Shown here piece by piece: positions 1-7,250 of a DNA stretch of 31,482 nt. The stretch is from CAZAAW01 sp964483325. Its GTDB lineage: Bacteria; Pseudomonadota; Alphaproteobacteria; Rhizobiales; Kaistiaceae. A program made the translations under genes and the position numbers. Positions within the stretch are counted from its first letter, which is position 1. The number at the start of each line of letters is the position of its first letter. The notes under the pieces are model-generated. The model worked only from the letters and a program-made list of their open reading frames with translations, did not search any database and was not told the DNA's origin. The stretch covers positions 1-31,482 of the forward strand of contig CAZAAW010000028.1 of assembly GCA_964483325.1 (NCBI GenBank). The letters run 5' to 3'.

Positions 1-6
1 AAAAAG

Positions 7-60
7 TGTCCACCATGTCCCCGAACATGTGTCCACCTTGTCTCCGGTCCGTACAACCCG
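7..60 (+). mobile_element. IS21/IS481-like terminal sequence, left copy
   Basis: Two roughly 21-base units, each starting TGTCCACC and followed by a TGTCYCCG core, lie in tandem at about 7-27 and 30-50. By hand alignment about 46 of 54 bases match the reverse complement of 31423-31476 at the other edge. Subterminal tandem sites behind a TGT tip are known for IS21-type elements. No transposase gene lies in the window, so this is a remnant, a solo end, or the edge of something outside. The family name is an inference. Confidence 0.5.
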
Positions 61-64
61 AAGG

Positions 65-108
65 GGGAGGGTGGCCCCGCCGTCAGGCGGGGTCGGGTGG
101 GGAGCGCC
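65..108 (-). repeat. Short GC-rich palindromic intergenic repeat, copy 1
   Basis: A GGGTGGCCCC arm faces a GGGGTCGGGTGGGGA arm. The same unit in opposite orientation is found near 5290-5330 and 31351-31388. It directly follows the IS-like end, as does the copy at the other edge of the window. It carries no coding potential. Confidence 0.6.
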
Positions 109-129
109 GGTGGGAAGTTCGCACCGGCA

Positions 130-389
130 TCGCAACGCCACCGGCGGCATGGCGTGATAATCTTCAATAAAATCAAAATAATCGGCGATGGCACAAAGGT
201 ATCCTGCCGTCGCAGCATCGCATGAAGCCCTGTCATCCATCGCCACATGCATCATGATTTGCATCGTTACTTCTATCCTCAGCTAGACAGATCATAAGTG
301 CTGAAATAGCATCCCTCGCGTCGATCGGCAGATACAGAACAAGTTTTTGCCGATCTTCTCAAAAAATAGAGAGAAAATGGAGGGACGAA
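130..389 (+). promoter_or_regulatory. AT-rich leader of the PQQ dehydrogenase operon
   Basis: This gene-free stretch is clearly richer in A and T than the rest of the window, especially around 155-185 and 290-375. That is where I would expect the promoter of the dehydrogenase operon. No confident -35/-10 pair or operator could be assigned. A strong ribosome binding site, GGAGGGA, lies just before the ATG at 390. Confidence 0.4.
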
Positions 390-2141
390 ATGCTGAAGAC
401 GGAGAAGCGACTGTTCTACTTGCTTGCCGGCACGGCTCTGGCCGCCGGCGGCCTGCTTTCGACGGCCGTGCTGGCCCAGGAGGCGCCGGTGACGCCGGAG
501 CGTCTTGTCAATGCGGCGAGCGAGCCGCAGAACTGGCTGACGGTTCACCAGCAATACAATTCCAACCGCTATTCGACGCTCGATGCTGTCAACCGCGACA
601 CGGTGAAGGACCTGCATCTCGCCTTCGCCTTCCCGATCGCCCAGCCGGTCGGCAGCGTCAGCCCGGACAATGAGGCGACGCCTCTCGTCGACAGCGGCAT
701 GATGTATCTCAGCGACGGCTGGGGCGTCGTCTACAAGGTCGACGTCACCAACGGCCGGCGCGGCATGATCGTGTGGAAATACGATCCCGCCGTCGAGAAG
801 GAGGGCGAAGACCGGTCGCGCAATCGCGGCGTCGCCCTGCTCGGCAACAGCGTCGTCAACAACACCGTCGACGGGCGCGTCTTTGCCCTCAGCCGCGATA
901 CCGGCGAGATGCTGTGGGAGAACCAGCTCGGCCGGCAGAACGAGTTCGATGTCGGCGAGAAGTTCACCACGGCGCCGCTCGCCGTCGAGGACAAGATCCT
1001 CGTCGGCCAGTCGGCTGGCGACTGGGGAACGCGCGGCTGGCTCGCCGCCGTCAATGCCGAGACCGGCGAGCAGGTGTGGCGGACCTATACCATCCCGGCG
1101 CCCGGCGAGCCGGGCAGCGAGACCTGGAAGGACGACCACAATGCCTGGAAGACCGGCGGCGGTTCGCTGTGGACCACCGGCTCCTACGATCCCGACCAGC
1201 GGGTGACGATCTGGGGCACCGCCAATCCGGTGCCGATGTTCGATCCGGAGTTCCGGCCCGGCGACAACCTCTTCACCAACTCGGCCATCGCCTTCAACAT
1301 CGATGACGGCTCGATGAAGTGGTACTTCCAGTACACGCCCAACGAGTCCTGGGACTATGACGAGATCGGCGTCCACCTCCTCTACGATGTCGAGGTGAAC
1401 GGCGAGATGCGCAAGGTCGTCGGCCATTTCGGCCGCAACGGCTTCTATTACCAGCTCGACCGCACCGACGGGCAGTTCCTCAGCGCGGCGCAATATGTCG
1501 AGAAGCTGGACTGGACGGCGGGCATCGACCCGAAGACCGGCAAGCCGGTCGAATACGACCCGAGCCTCGACCTGCAGACCTACATCCCCGAGCACCGCGC
1601 CACGCGGGCGCGTCAGGCCAGCGCCTGCCCGACGATCCTCGGCGGCCTTCGCTGGCAGCCGCCGGCCTACAACCCGGTGAAGATGATCGCCTATGGTGCC
1701 GGCACCGAGGGCTGCTCGCAGATCACCGTGCAGGCGCTCGATCCGCTGCCCGACGGCGGCAATCCCGCCGGCCCGGGCAAGACCTTCCAGGGCGGCACGA
1801 CGGTGAACGACTCGCTCGGCGGCATCCATGCCGTCGACGTGCGCAGCGGCGCCATCAAGGCCAAGGTCGACCTGCCGCATGACAACCTGTCGGGCATGCT
1901 GGCGACCGCCGGCGGCCTGGTCTTCACCGGGCAGCAGGACGGCAATGTCGTCGCCTATGACGACGAGACGCTGCAGGAGCTGTGGTCGGTCAATGTCGGC
2001 GCCAAGTTCAAGGCGCCGCCGATGACCTATTCGGTCGACGGCAAGCAGTACATCGCCATCATGTCGGGCGGTCCGAACGGCGGCCCCGGCGATCTCGCCA
2101 ACGCCTATTCGGCGAACATCGTCTGGGTGTTCTCGCTTTGA
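390..2141 (+). CDS. PQQ-dependent alcohol dehydrogenase, methanol/ethanol family
   Basis: Predicted 583-aa periplasmic quinoprotein that oxidises a primary alcohol and passes electrons from PQQ to cytochrome c. Residues 1-29 form a signal peptide ending near VLA. The rest reads as an eight-bladed propeller with Trp-docking repeats such as GEMLWENQL and GEQVWRTY. Seen active-site elements are GTANP (N279, metal-ligand Asn) and NESWDYDEIG, where D322 fits the catalytic Asp. D324, two residues on, occupies the position that coordinates lanthanide in XoxF, ExaF and PedH; calcium MxaF enzymes have Ala there. The glutamate ligand of the family aligns with D211 in GDWGTRG, a conservative change. The adjacent Cys-Cys pair of classical enzymes is absent; only C413 and C442 were found. 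A GGAGGGA site supports the ATG at 390. A cytochrome c gene follows, as in xoxFG loci. The substrate is unknown. Confidence 0.92.
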   Translation: MLKTEKRLFYLLAGTALAAGGLLSTAVLAQEAPVTPERLVNAASEPQNWLTVHQQYNSNRYSTLDAVNRDTVKDLHLAFAFPIAQPVGSVSPDNEATPLVDSGMMYLSDGWGVVYKVDVTNGRRGMIVWKYDPAVEKEGEDRSRNRGVALLGNSVVNNTVDGRVFALSRDTGEMLWENQLGRQNEFDVGEKFTTAPLAVEDKILVGQSAGDWGTRGWLAAVNAETGEQVWRTYTIPAPGEPGSETWKDDHNAWKTGGGSLWTTGSYDPDQRVTIWGTANPVPMFDPEFRPGDNLFTNSAIAFNIDDGSMKWYFQYTPNESWDYDEIGVHLLYDVEVNGEMRKVVGHFGRNGFYYQLDRTDGQFLSAAQYVEKLDWTAGIDPKTGKPVEYDPSLDLQTYIPEHRATRARQASACPTILGGLRWQPPAYNPVKMIAYGAGTEGCSQITVQALDPLPDGGNPAGPGKTFQGGTTVNDSLGGIHAVDVRSGAIKAKVDLPHDNLSGMLATAGGLVFTGQQDGNVVAYDDETLQELWSVNVGAKFKAPPMTYSVDGKQYIAIMSGGPNGGPGDLANAYSANIVWVFSL

Positions 2142-2156
2142 GGCGGTGAAGCGGAG

Positions 2157-2187
2157 GGCGGCAGGCGGCTGAACCCCGCCTGCCGCC
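2157..2187 (+). other. Intra-operon RNA hairpin between dehydrogenase and cytochrome genes
   Basis: A perfect 12-bp stem, GGCGGCAGGCGG at 2157-2168 pairing with 2176-2187, closes a 7-base loop 15 bases after the dehydrogenase stop. No T-run follows, so it is unlikely to be a full terminator. It could stabilise the 3' end of the upstream message or attenuate read-through, giving more dehydrogenase than cytochrome. That role is inference. Confidence 0.5.
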
Positions 2188-2230
2188 GCCCGTCGCCGTG
2201 CCCCTTCTTCATTTCGCGATGGATAAGAGA

Positions 2231-2752
2231 ATGACCCGATCAGTCCTCCGGCTGCTGCTGGCCGGCCTCGCTGTCGCCGGCTTCGCCGGGACGCTTCTCG
2301 CCCAGGAGGCGGGTGACGGCTTCGACGCCCGCAAGGTCCGCCTCGGCAAGACGGTCTTTTCCGACAAGGCGCAGTGCTTCTTCTGCCATGGCTGGGCCGG
2401 CGACGGCGTCGGCAATCCGCAGTCGGACCGCGGTCCCAGCCTGCGCGCCACCGAGCTCGACCACGAGCAGCTTGCCGAAGTGATCCGCTGCGGCCGGCCC
2501 GGGGCGCGCATGCCCTATCACGACCGGCTGGCCTATACCGACGACCGCTGCTACGGCGTCACCGGCGACGAGCTCGGCGCCGACAAGCCGCCGCAGGCCT
2601 TCAACGCGCTGCAGCAGCGCGAGGTCGATGCGGTGATCGAATATCTCTCCGCCAAGGTCATCGGCCGCGGCGCGCCGACCTTCGAGGAATGCGAGGATTA
2701 TTTCGGCGCCAATACCAAGGTGTGCGAGACCTACCCGCACGCGGCGCAATGA
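2231..2752 (+). CDS. Periplasmic class I c-type cytochrome, likely electron acceptor of the PQQ dehydrogenase
   Basis: Predicted 173-aa exported monohaem cytochrome c. A signal peptide ends near LLAQ (residue 25). The haem-binding CFFCH motif is at 49-53, and M94 in ARMPYHD is the probable second axial ligand. Four further cysteines (C87, C107, C154, C165) could form two disulfides, a little unusual for a small cytochrome. It lies 90 bases after the dehydrogenase, the typical place for its cytochrome partner (XoxG, or ExaB-like). In-frame ATGs at 2198 and 2219 are possible; I prefer 2231 because it gives a clean signal peptide (MTRSVLRLLLAGLA) and follows a purine-rich GATAAGAGA. The stop overlaps the next start as ATGA, implying translational coupling. 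Confidence 0.88.
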   Translation: MTRSVLRLLLAGLAVAGFAGTLLAQEAGDGFDARKVRLGKTVFSDKAQCFFCHGWAGDGVGNPQSDRGPSLRATELDHEQLAEVIRCGRPGARMPYHDRLAYTDDRCYGVTGDELGADKPPQAFNALQQREVDAVIEYLSAKVIGRGAPTFEECEDYFGANTKVCETYPHAAQ

Positions 2753-4230
2753 AACCGGCGCGAAGGTTTGCCGCCCGCCTGCTGGCGCTCGCCGCCCTGC
2801 CGGCGGGCGCGGCGCTTGCCGCCGATGCGGTGGCGCCGCCCAATCCCTTCGCGCTGCCGCTCGGGGCGCCGGTGGCGGCGCTGCCGGTCGCCGGGCTGAT
2901 GGGCTTTGCCTGCGGCACCGGCGGCGGCCCGCCGTCGCTGCCGCTCGGCGGCTGGGCCGACTTCGCCCGGTGCCCGGCGGAGCCGCAGAGCGGCCTGCAC
3001 GAGGTCTATTTCCGCAACGACGACGAGGCCGAATACCGCGCCCGGGCGCTCGACCTGCAGCAGCGCATCGCGCTCCTGCAGGGCACCACCGTCTACGAGC
3101 ATCCGGTCGTCGAATCCGGCCTCATCGACGATGCCGGGCGGCTGCGCGCCGTGCGCATCGTCAGCGATGCCAAGGCGCCGCTGGAGATGCGCAGCAAGGC
3201 GGCGGCGCTGCGCAACTTCATCATGTCGCGCTACGACACCGACGGCTGGCAATGCACCGAGCTGCCGCACGAGACGGGCGAGACGCCGTTCCTGGCGATC
3301 TTCATCAAGCAGGACTGCGTCAAGGACCTGCCGGACCGGAACCTCCATCTCCTCCTCAGGACCCGCCATTTCCGCAAGCCCGGCCAGACCGGCGTCGACC
3401 CGCGCACCCAGGAGCTCACCGAGGGGCAGTTCACCAGCTCCGTCTGGTTCGAGATGCAGGCGCTGGACCCGGCAAAGGCGCCCGATGCCGCCCCGCAGGC
3501 CGGCGATGCCGAGGCCCGGATCGCCCCCGCCGGCCCGGCAGAGGCCGCCTTCCTCGCCGGCACGGCGCGGGATTGTCCCGGCTGCCGGCTCGCCGGGGCG
3601 CAGCTGAAGCGCCATGACCTGTCGGGCGCCGACCTGTCGGGTGCCGATCTCGGCGGCGCCAACCTGCACGACGCCGATCTCGCCGGCGCCGACCTCAGCG
3701 GCGCCGACCTGACGGAGGCCGACCTCAACAAGGCCAACCTCACCCGCACCCGCTTTGCCGGCGCCCGCATGGCGCGGGTGATGCTCTATGCGGCGCGGCT
3801 CGACGGCGCCGATCTTTCCGGCGCCGACCTCAGCGAGGCGATGCTCGGCGAGGCGCGGCTGACGCGGGCGCAGCTGCCGGAGGCCAATTTCACCGATGCC
3901 GACCTGCGCCGGGCGCGCTTCGTCGAGGCGGGGCTGGCCGGAGCGAATTTCACCTCCGCCTGGCTCGACGGCGCCCAGTTCGACCGCGCCGATCTCTCCG
4001 CCGCGGTGCTGAGCCGGGCGGTGAGCGTCGGCGCCGTGTTCAAGGGAGCGAACTTCACCGGCGCGGTGGCGCAGGCGACGGACTTCCTGCAGTCCGACCT
4101 CACCGACGCGGACTTTTCGGGGGCCGATCTCTCCGGCTCGCGGCTCCTCTACGCCGTGCCGATCCGCACCAGGCTGGACAGCGCCACGCTGACCGGCACC
4201 ATCATGCCGGACGGCTCGGTGCATCCCTGA
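2749..4230 (+). CDS. Exported pentapeptide-repeat protein with an uncharacterised N-terminal domain
   Basis: Predicted 493 aa. Residues 1-24 read as a signal peptide (LLALAALPAGAALAADA), so the product is probably periplasmic. Residues of about 25-280 form a domain I do not recognise, with several cysteines. A CPGC motif just before residue 285 leads into about 40 pentapeptides of the A(D/N)LxG type (GADLSGADLGGANL and so on) running almost to the C terminus. Such repeats fold into a right-handed quadrilateral beta-helix, usually a binding scaffold. The start was chosen at the ATGA overlap with the cytochrome stop; an upstream in-frame extension would lie wholly over the cytochrome gene. Its place as third gene after a PQQ dehydrogenase and cytochrome suggests a role in that pathway. 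The function is unknown; I would not assume topoisomerase protection, since the protein appears exported. Confidence 0.8.
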   Translation: MKPARRFAARLLALAALPAGAALAADAVAPPNPFALPLGAPVAALPVAGLMGFACGTGGGPPSLPLGGWADFARCPAEPQSGLHEVYFRNDDEAEYRARALDLQQRIALLQGTTVYEHPVVESGLIDDAGRLRAVRIVSDAKAPLEMRSKAAALRNFIMSRYDTDGWQCTELPHETGETPFLAIFIKQDCVKDLPDRNLHLLLRTRHFRKPGQTGVDPRTQELTEGQFTSSVWFEMQALDPAKAPDAAPQAGDAEARIAPAGPAEAAFLAGTARDCPGCRLAGAQLKRHDLSGADLSGADLGGANLHDADLAGADLSGADLTEADLNKANLTRTRFAGARMARVMLYAARLDGADLSGADLSEAMLGEARLTRAQLPEANFTDADLRRARFVEAGLAGANFTSAWLDGAQFDRADLSAAVLSRAVSVGAVFKGANFTGAVAQATDFLQSDLTDADFSGADLSGSRLLYAVPIRTRLDSATLTGTIMPDGSVHP

Positions 4231-4405
4231 GCCTCGCTCTCCGGCGACGGCGATCCACGCTTTTCACCGCGCCGCGCGGCGCGACGATTGCCGCCTTGCG
4301 CTGGCTGCCGGAACGTGGTGCGGAAGGAGGGGAGGGGCATCTGCCAGCCGCCGCGAGTCGGATGTCCCCGGCCAGGCATGGAAGGGAACGAGGGAGCCGG
4401 CATCG

Positions 4406-5059
4406 GTGGCACGTCGCGATCCTGCTGTCGCTCCGGAGCTGCAGGCGACGGCCGAGCCGGCGGCGGCGCTGCGTCCGCTGACGCGGGCCGAGCTGCCGGT
4501 CGATACCGTCGCGCTCGCCCGCTTCCTGATCGGCAAGACGCTGGTGCACGATCTGCCCGAGGGCCGGCGCGCCGGGCGCATCGTCGAGACGGAAGCCTAT
4601 GTGGTGGGCGATGCCGCCGCCCACGCCTTCATCGGCCGCACGGCGCGCAACAATTCGCTCTTCCTGGAGCGCGGCCACGCCTATGTCTATTTCATCTACG
4701 GCGTCTCCTACTGCCTCAATGTCTGCGGCGAGACCGAAGGGGTCGGCGCCGGGGCTCTGCTGCGCGCCCTGGAGCCGCTGGAGGGCGTCGAGGCGATGGC
4801 CCTCGGCCGGCCCAAGCTGCGCTGGCGCGACCTTGCCCGCGGCCCGGGCCGGCTGACGGTGGCGATGAATGTCGACCGCCGCCTCGACGGCGCCGACCTC
4901 TGCAATGCCGGGCCGCTATGGCTCGGCAGCGCCGTCCGGCCGCGCGGCGAGATCGGCGAGAGCGTGCGCATCGGCATCACCAAGGAAGCCGGCCGCATCC
5001 TGCGCTTCTACGAGCGCGGCAATCCCTGCGTCAGCGGCCCCGGCCGGCTCAATACGTAG
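4406..5059 (+). CDS. DNA-3-methyladenine glycosylase, AAG/MPG family
   Basis: Predicted 217-aa cytosolic base-excision repair enzyme that removes alkylated purines such as 3-methyladenine and hypoxanthine. Family signatures are clear: GRIVETEAY with E61 as the general-base glutamate, the AAH motif (72-73) and RNNSLFLERGHAYVYFIYG (81-99) lining the nucleotide-flipping pocket, then a GPGRLT motif near 147-151. The length matches bacterial members (about 190-220 aa). The start is a GTG at 4406, with GAGGGAG about 10 bases upstream. It stands alone, 175 bases after the pentapeptide gene and before a repeat-filled gap. No LexA box was seen in front of it. It should not be confused with AlkA, which is a different fold. 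Confidence 0.93.
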   Translation: MARRDPAVAPELQATAEPAAALRPLTRAELPVDTVALARFLIGKTLVHDLPEGRRAGRIVETEAYVVGDAAAHAFIGRTARNNSLFLERGHAYVYFIYGVSYCLNVCGETEGVGAGALLRALEPLEGVEAMALGRPKLRWRDLARGPGRLTVAMNVDRRLDGADLCNAGPLWLGSAVRPRGEIGESVRIGITKEAGRILRFYERGNPCVSGPGRLNT

Positions 5060-5093
5060 CAAACCTGTCCCCGGACTGCGTATCCGTCCACGC

Positions 5094-5226
5094 CTCAGCT
5101 GCGTCATGCCCGGGCGAAGACGCGAACACCGTGGATGTAGGAAAGAGTACGGCCGCCTACGCCTCCTTCTGCGCCATCCGTGTTCGCGTGGATGGCCGGA
5201 TCAAGTCCGGCCATGACGCCGCTGAG
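5094..5226. repeat. About 133-bp intergenic element with inverted CTCAGC ends, copy 1
   Basis: The element starts CTCAGCTGCGTCATGCCCGG and ends GGCCATGACGCCGCTGAG. Near the right end is a hairpin containing CCGGATCAAGTCCGG (5196-5210). A second copy lies at 15399-15542 with the same CTCAGCTGCGTCATG start and the two hairpin types exchanged between ends. It has no coding potential. Hairpins of the ATGGCCGGATCAAGTCCGGCCAT type are widespread between genes in rhizobial genomes. Confidence 0.65.
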
Positions 5227-5294
5227 GTGAAGGCGTGGTGCGTCAGTCCTCGCGGCGCGGGGTATTGATGGCGTGCGCGCCGCCCAGCGGCGCT

Positions 5295-5548
5295 CCCCAC
5301 CCGACCCCGGCTGCGCCGGGGCCACCCTCCCCGTTCCGGTGAGGGATGGGCGCCTCTTTCTGGGAGGTTCGGGGCCTGAGCGCGTAGGGTGGGCAAGGCA
5401 ATGCCTTGCCCACGCGGTCGCCGGCCACGCCCTGGACCGCGTGGGCAAGCGCCTGCCGGCGCATGCCCACCCTACGGCACCTCCATCGGGAAGCGCGCAC
5501 CCATCCCTCACCGGAACGGGGAGGGAGGCGCGCGCCGATAGGCGCGTG
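5295..5548. repeat. Nested palindromic intergenic structure of about 250 bp
   Basis: Inverted arms are nested symmetrically. CCCCACCCG at 5295-5303 pairs with 5540-5548. A perfect 26-bp arm at 5325-5350 (starting CCCTCCCCGTTCCGG) pairs with 5500-5525. CGTAGGGTGGGCA at 5383-5395 pairs with 5464-5476. Inside that are two small hairpins, GTGGGCAAGGC at 5389-5399 with 5403-5413, and CACGCGGTC at 5411-5419 with 5435-5443. Together with the element at 5094-5226 it fills most of the gene-free gap 5060-5606. No plausible gene was found in that gap. Confidence 0.75.
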
Positions 5549-5606
5549 ACGGGTGGGGACCCACGCCGGGCATCTCGCACCGCCCTCTCCACTCCACCCG
5601 AGCCGG

Positions 5607-6275
5607 CTAATCCTCCCCCACGACAAGGGCGAGGGCGAAGCCGTCATGGCCCTTGACGCCGACGGTCTGCACCTCGGTGACGATGACGCGCTTTTCGGCC
5701 GCCGCGACCTCGTTGAAGTGCTGGACGCCGCGCACCGAGGCGTCGGTGGATTGCGGATCGGTGACGCCGCCGCTGCGCACGACATTGTCGACGATGATGA
5801 GGCTGCCGACCGCCGTCAGCTTCAGCGCCCAGCGGAAATAGTCGGCATTGCCGGGCTTGTCGGCATCGAGGAAGACGAGGTCGAAGGGCGCCGCATCGGT
5901 CAGCGTCGGCAGCGTCTCGATGGCGCGGCCGATGCGGATGTCGACCACATCGGCAAGGCCGGCGCGGGCGATGTTGCCGCGCGCCACCTCGGCATGTCTC
6001 GGGTCGGCTTCGAGGGTGATGAGCCGGCCGCCCGGCAGCAGCGCCCGGGCGAGCCAGATGGTGCTGTAGCCGCCGAGCGTGCCGACCTCCAGGATGGAGC
6101 GGCAGCCCTTCAGGCGCGCCAGGATGTGCAGCATCTTGCCGTGCGCCGGCGACACGGCGATGGGCGGCAGGCCGGCCGCGTCGCTGGCGGCGAGCGCCGC
6201 ATCGAGGGCCGGGTCGGGCGGCAGGAAATGGCTGCCGATATAGGCGTCGACGGCGTTCCAGAGTTCCTGCGACAT
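5607..6275 (-). CDS. SAM-dependent O-methyltransferase, caffeoyl-CoA/catechol type
   Basis: Predicted 222-aa class I methyltransferase. The SAM-binding motif ILEVGTLGGYSTIWLA is at 61-76, and a following acidic residue (LEAD, 88-91) would hold the ribose. FDLVFLDADK (131-140) and IVDNVV (161-166) are the metal- and substrate-site motifs of the CCoAOMT-like family (D137, D163, N164). The length is typical. I chose the ATG at 6275 (MSQELWNAVDAYIGS) because the upstream in-frame extension is low-complexity and unlike the family N terminus. The methyl acceptor cannot be read from the sequence; small catechols are usual for bacterial members. It is divergent from imuA across 156 bases that hold the SOS promoter, with no evident operon partner. 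Confidence 0.9.
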   Translation of the reverse strand: MSQELWNAVDAYIGSHFLPPDPALDAALAASDAAGLPPIAVSPAHGKMLHILARLKGCRSILEVGTLGGYSTIWLARALLPGGRLITLEADPRHAEVARGNIARAGLADVVDIRIGRAIETLPTLTDAAPFDLVFLDADKPGNADYFRWALKLTAVGSLIIVDNVVRSGGVTDPQSTDASVRGVQHFNEVAAAEKRVIVTEVQTVGVKGHDGFALALVVGED

Positions 6276-6378
6276 GGGACGTGCCTCGTCTTTGCCGCCG
6301 GCGGCGGCGATCGAACCTTTGCCGGTGGGAAAGAGAGGGCAGGAACGCGGCGGAGGCAACCTTTGCGAGTCTTCGCCG

Positions 6379-6406
6379 TTGCAATGTTCCCGGTTTGTTC
6401 TAGACT
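6379..6406 (+). promoter_or_regulatory. SOS promoter of imuA-imuB-dnaE2 with LexA box
   Basis: GTTC at 6386-6389 and GTTC at 6397-6400 are separated by exactly 7 bases, the established alphaproteobacterial LexA operator (GTTC-N7-GTTC). It fills the spacer between a plausible -35 (TTGCAA, 6379-6384) and -10 (TAGACT, 6401-6406) with 16-base spacing. LexA binding there would block RNA polymerase. The imuA start lies 26 bases beyond the -10. Confidence 0.85.
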
Positions 6407-6431
6407 GGGCGCCCGATGAGCCCGTATCGCC

Positions 6432-7250
6432 ATGCCTCTGCGTCAGATGTCCCCTGCGTCACCTCCGCATCCGCCCTTCGTCCCCGTTTCCCCCGATCCT
6501 GCCGGCCGGGCGGCGACGCTGGCGGCGCTGCGGCGGCTGCTGCCGCGGATGGAGGGCCTTTCCTCCCGCGCTCTGCCCTTCGGCATCCCCGCCATCGATC
6601 GGCACCTGCCGCAGGGCGGCCTGACCCTCGGGGCCCTCCATGAAGTGATCCCCGACGGCCCCGGCGAACTGCCGGCGGCCTTCGCCTTCCTGATGGCGCT
6701 GATGGCGCGCATGCCGGCCGGCCGGCCGCTGCTGCTCGTCCGCTCGCAGCAGGGCCTTGCCGGGCAGGGCGATCCCTGCGGCCATGGCCTCGGCGCCTTC
6801 GGCCTCGATCCGGGGCGCCTCGTCCTCGTCGCCGCCGGCAGCGAATACGAGGCCCTGTGGGCGGTGGAGGAGGCGCTGCGTTCCACCGTTCCGGCCGCCA
6901 TTGCCGGCCTCCTCGGCGCCGGCCTCGACCTCAAGGCGAGCCAGCGCCTGCAGCTGGCGGCGCAGCAGGCGCAGCGGCCCTTGTTTCTTCTGCGGCCGGC
7001 GGAGGCGGCGAGCGCCAATGCCGCCGTCAGCCGCTGGCGGGTCCGGGCCGCGCCGGCGGGGCGGGACGGCCACGGCCTGATCGTGCGCCGCCGCTGGGTG
7101 GTGGAGCTGGAGCGCTGCCGCAACGGCCGCCCCGGCGCGTGGAGAATGGAGTGGGATCATGCCGCGCATCGTTTCAGTCTGGCTGCCGAGATGGCCGATC
7201 CGGCGCTTCCTGTCGGCGGCGGCGAAGAGCGGTTCCGCCGGGCGGGTTGA
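6432..7250 (+). CDS. imuA: ImuA, RecA-like mutasome protein
   Basis: Predicted 272 aa. It is the accessory ATPase-like protein of the ImuA-ImuB-DnaE2 translesion mutasome, related to RecA and the SulA-like family. Diagnostic stretches are LPFGIPAIDRHLPQGGLTLGALHEV (split around residues 48-72), the QGLAGQGDPCGHGL region, and a C-terminal WRMEWDHAAHRFSL. The first gene of the cassette, it sits directly behind the LexA-controlled promoter. The ATG at 6432 has no strong ribosome binding site, and 6447 is an alternative. Its last 92 bases overlap imuB in another frame; both termini look like their families, so the overlap appears genuine. Expression should be DNA-damage induced. Confidence 0.93.
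   Translation: MPLRQMSPASPPHPPFVPVSPDPAGRAATLAALRRLLPRMEGLSSRALPFGIPAIDRHLPQGGLTLGALHEVIPDGPGELPAAFAFLMALMARMPAGRPLLLVRSQQGLAGQGDPCGHGLGAFGLDPGRLVLVAAGSEYEALWAVEEALRSTVPAAIAGLLGAGLDLKASQRLQLAAQQAQRPLFLLRPAEAASANAAVSRWRVRAAPAGRDGHGLIVRRRWVVELERCRNGRPGAWRMEWDHAAHRFSLAAEMADPALPVGGGEERFRRAG

Noticed and set aside
279..1880. A 533-codon frame antisense to the PQQ dehydrogenase
   Set aside because: It lacks any family motif and mirrors the codon bias of the real gene. The sense reading has a signal peptide, active-site motifs and a good ribosome binding site.
2731..4224. A 497-codon frame antisense to the pentapeptide gene, itself repetitive
   Set aside because: Its repeats are the complement of the pentapeptide codons. 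The sense gene has a signal peptide and is coupled to the cytochrome gene.
4271..4286. Terminator after the pentapeptide gene (CGCGCCGCGCGGCGCG)
   Set aside because: It is a loopless GC palindrome without a U-tract, expected by chance in such GC-rich DNA.
5060..5606. Several open frames in the gap after the glycosylase gene
   Set aside because: They translate palindromic repeats on both strands and have no family-like sequence. The same DNA recurs elsewhere in non-coding positions.
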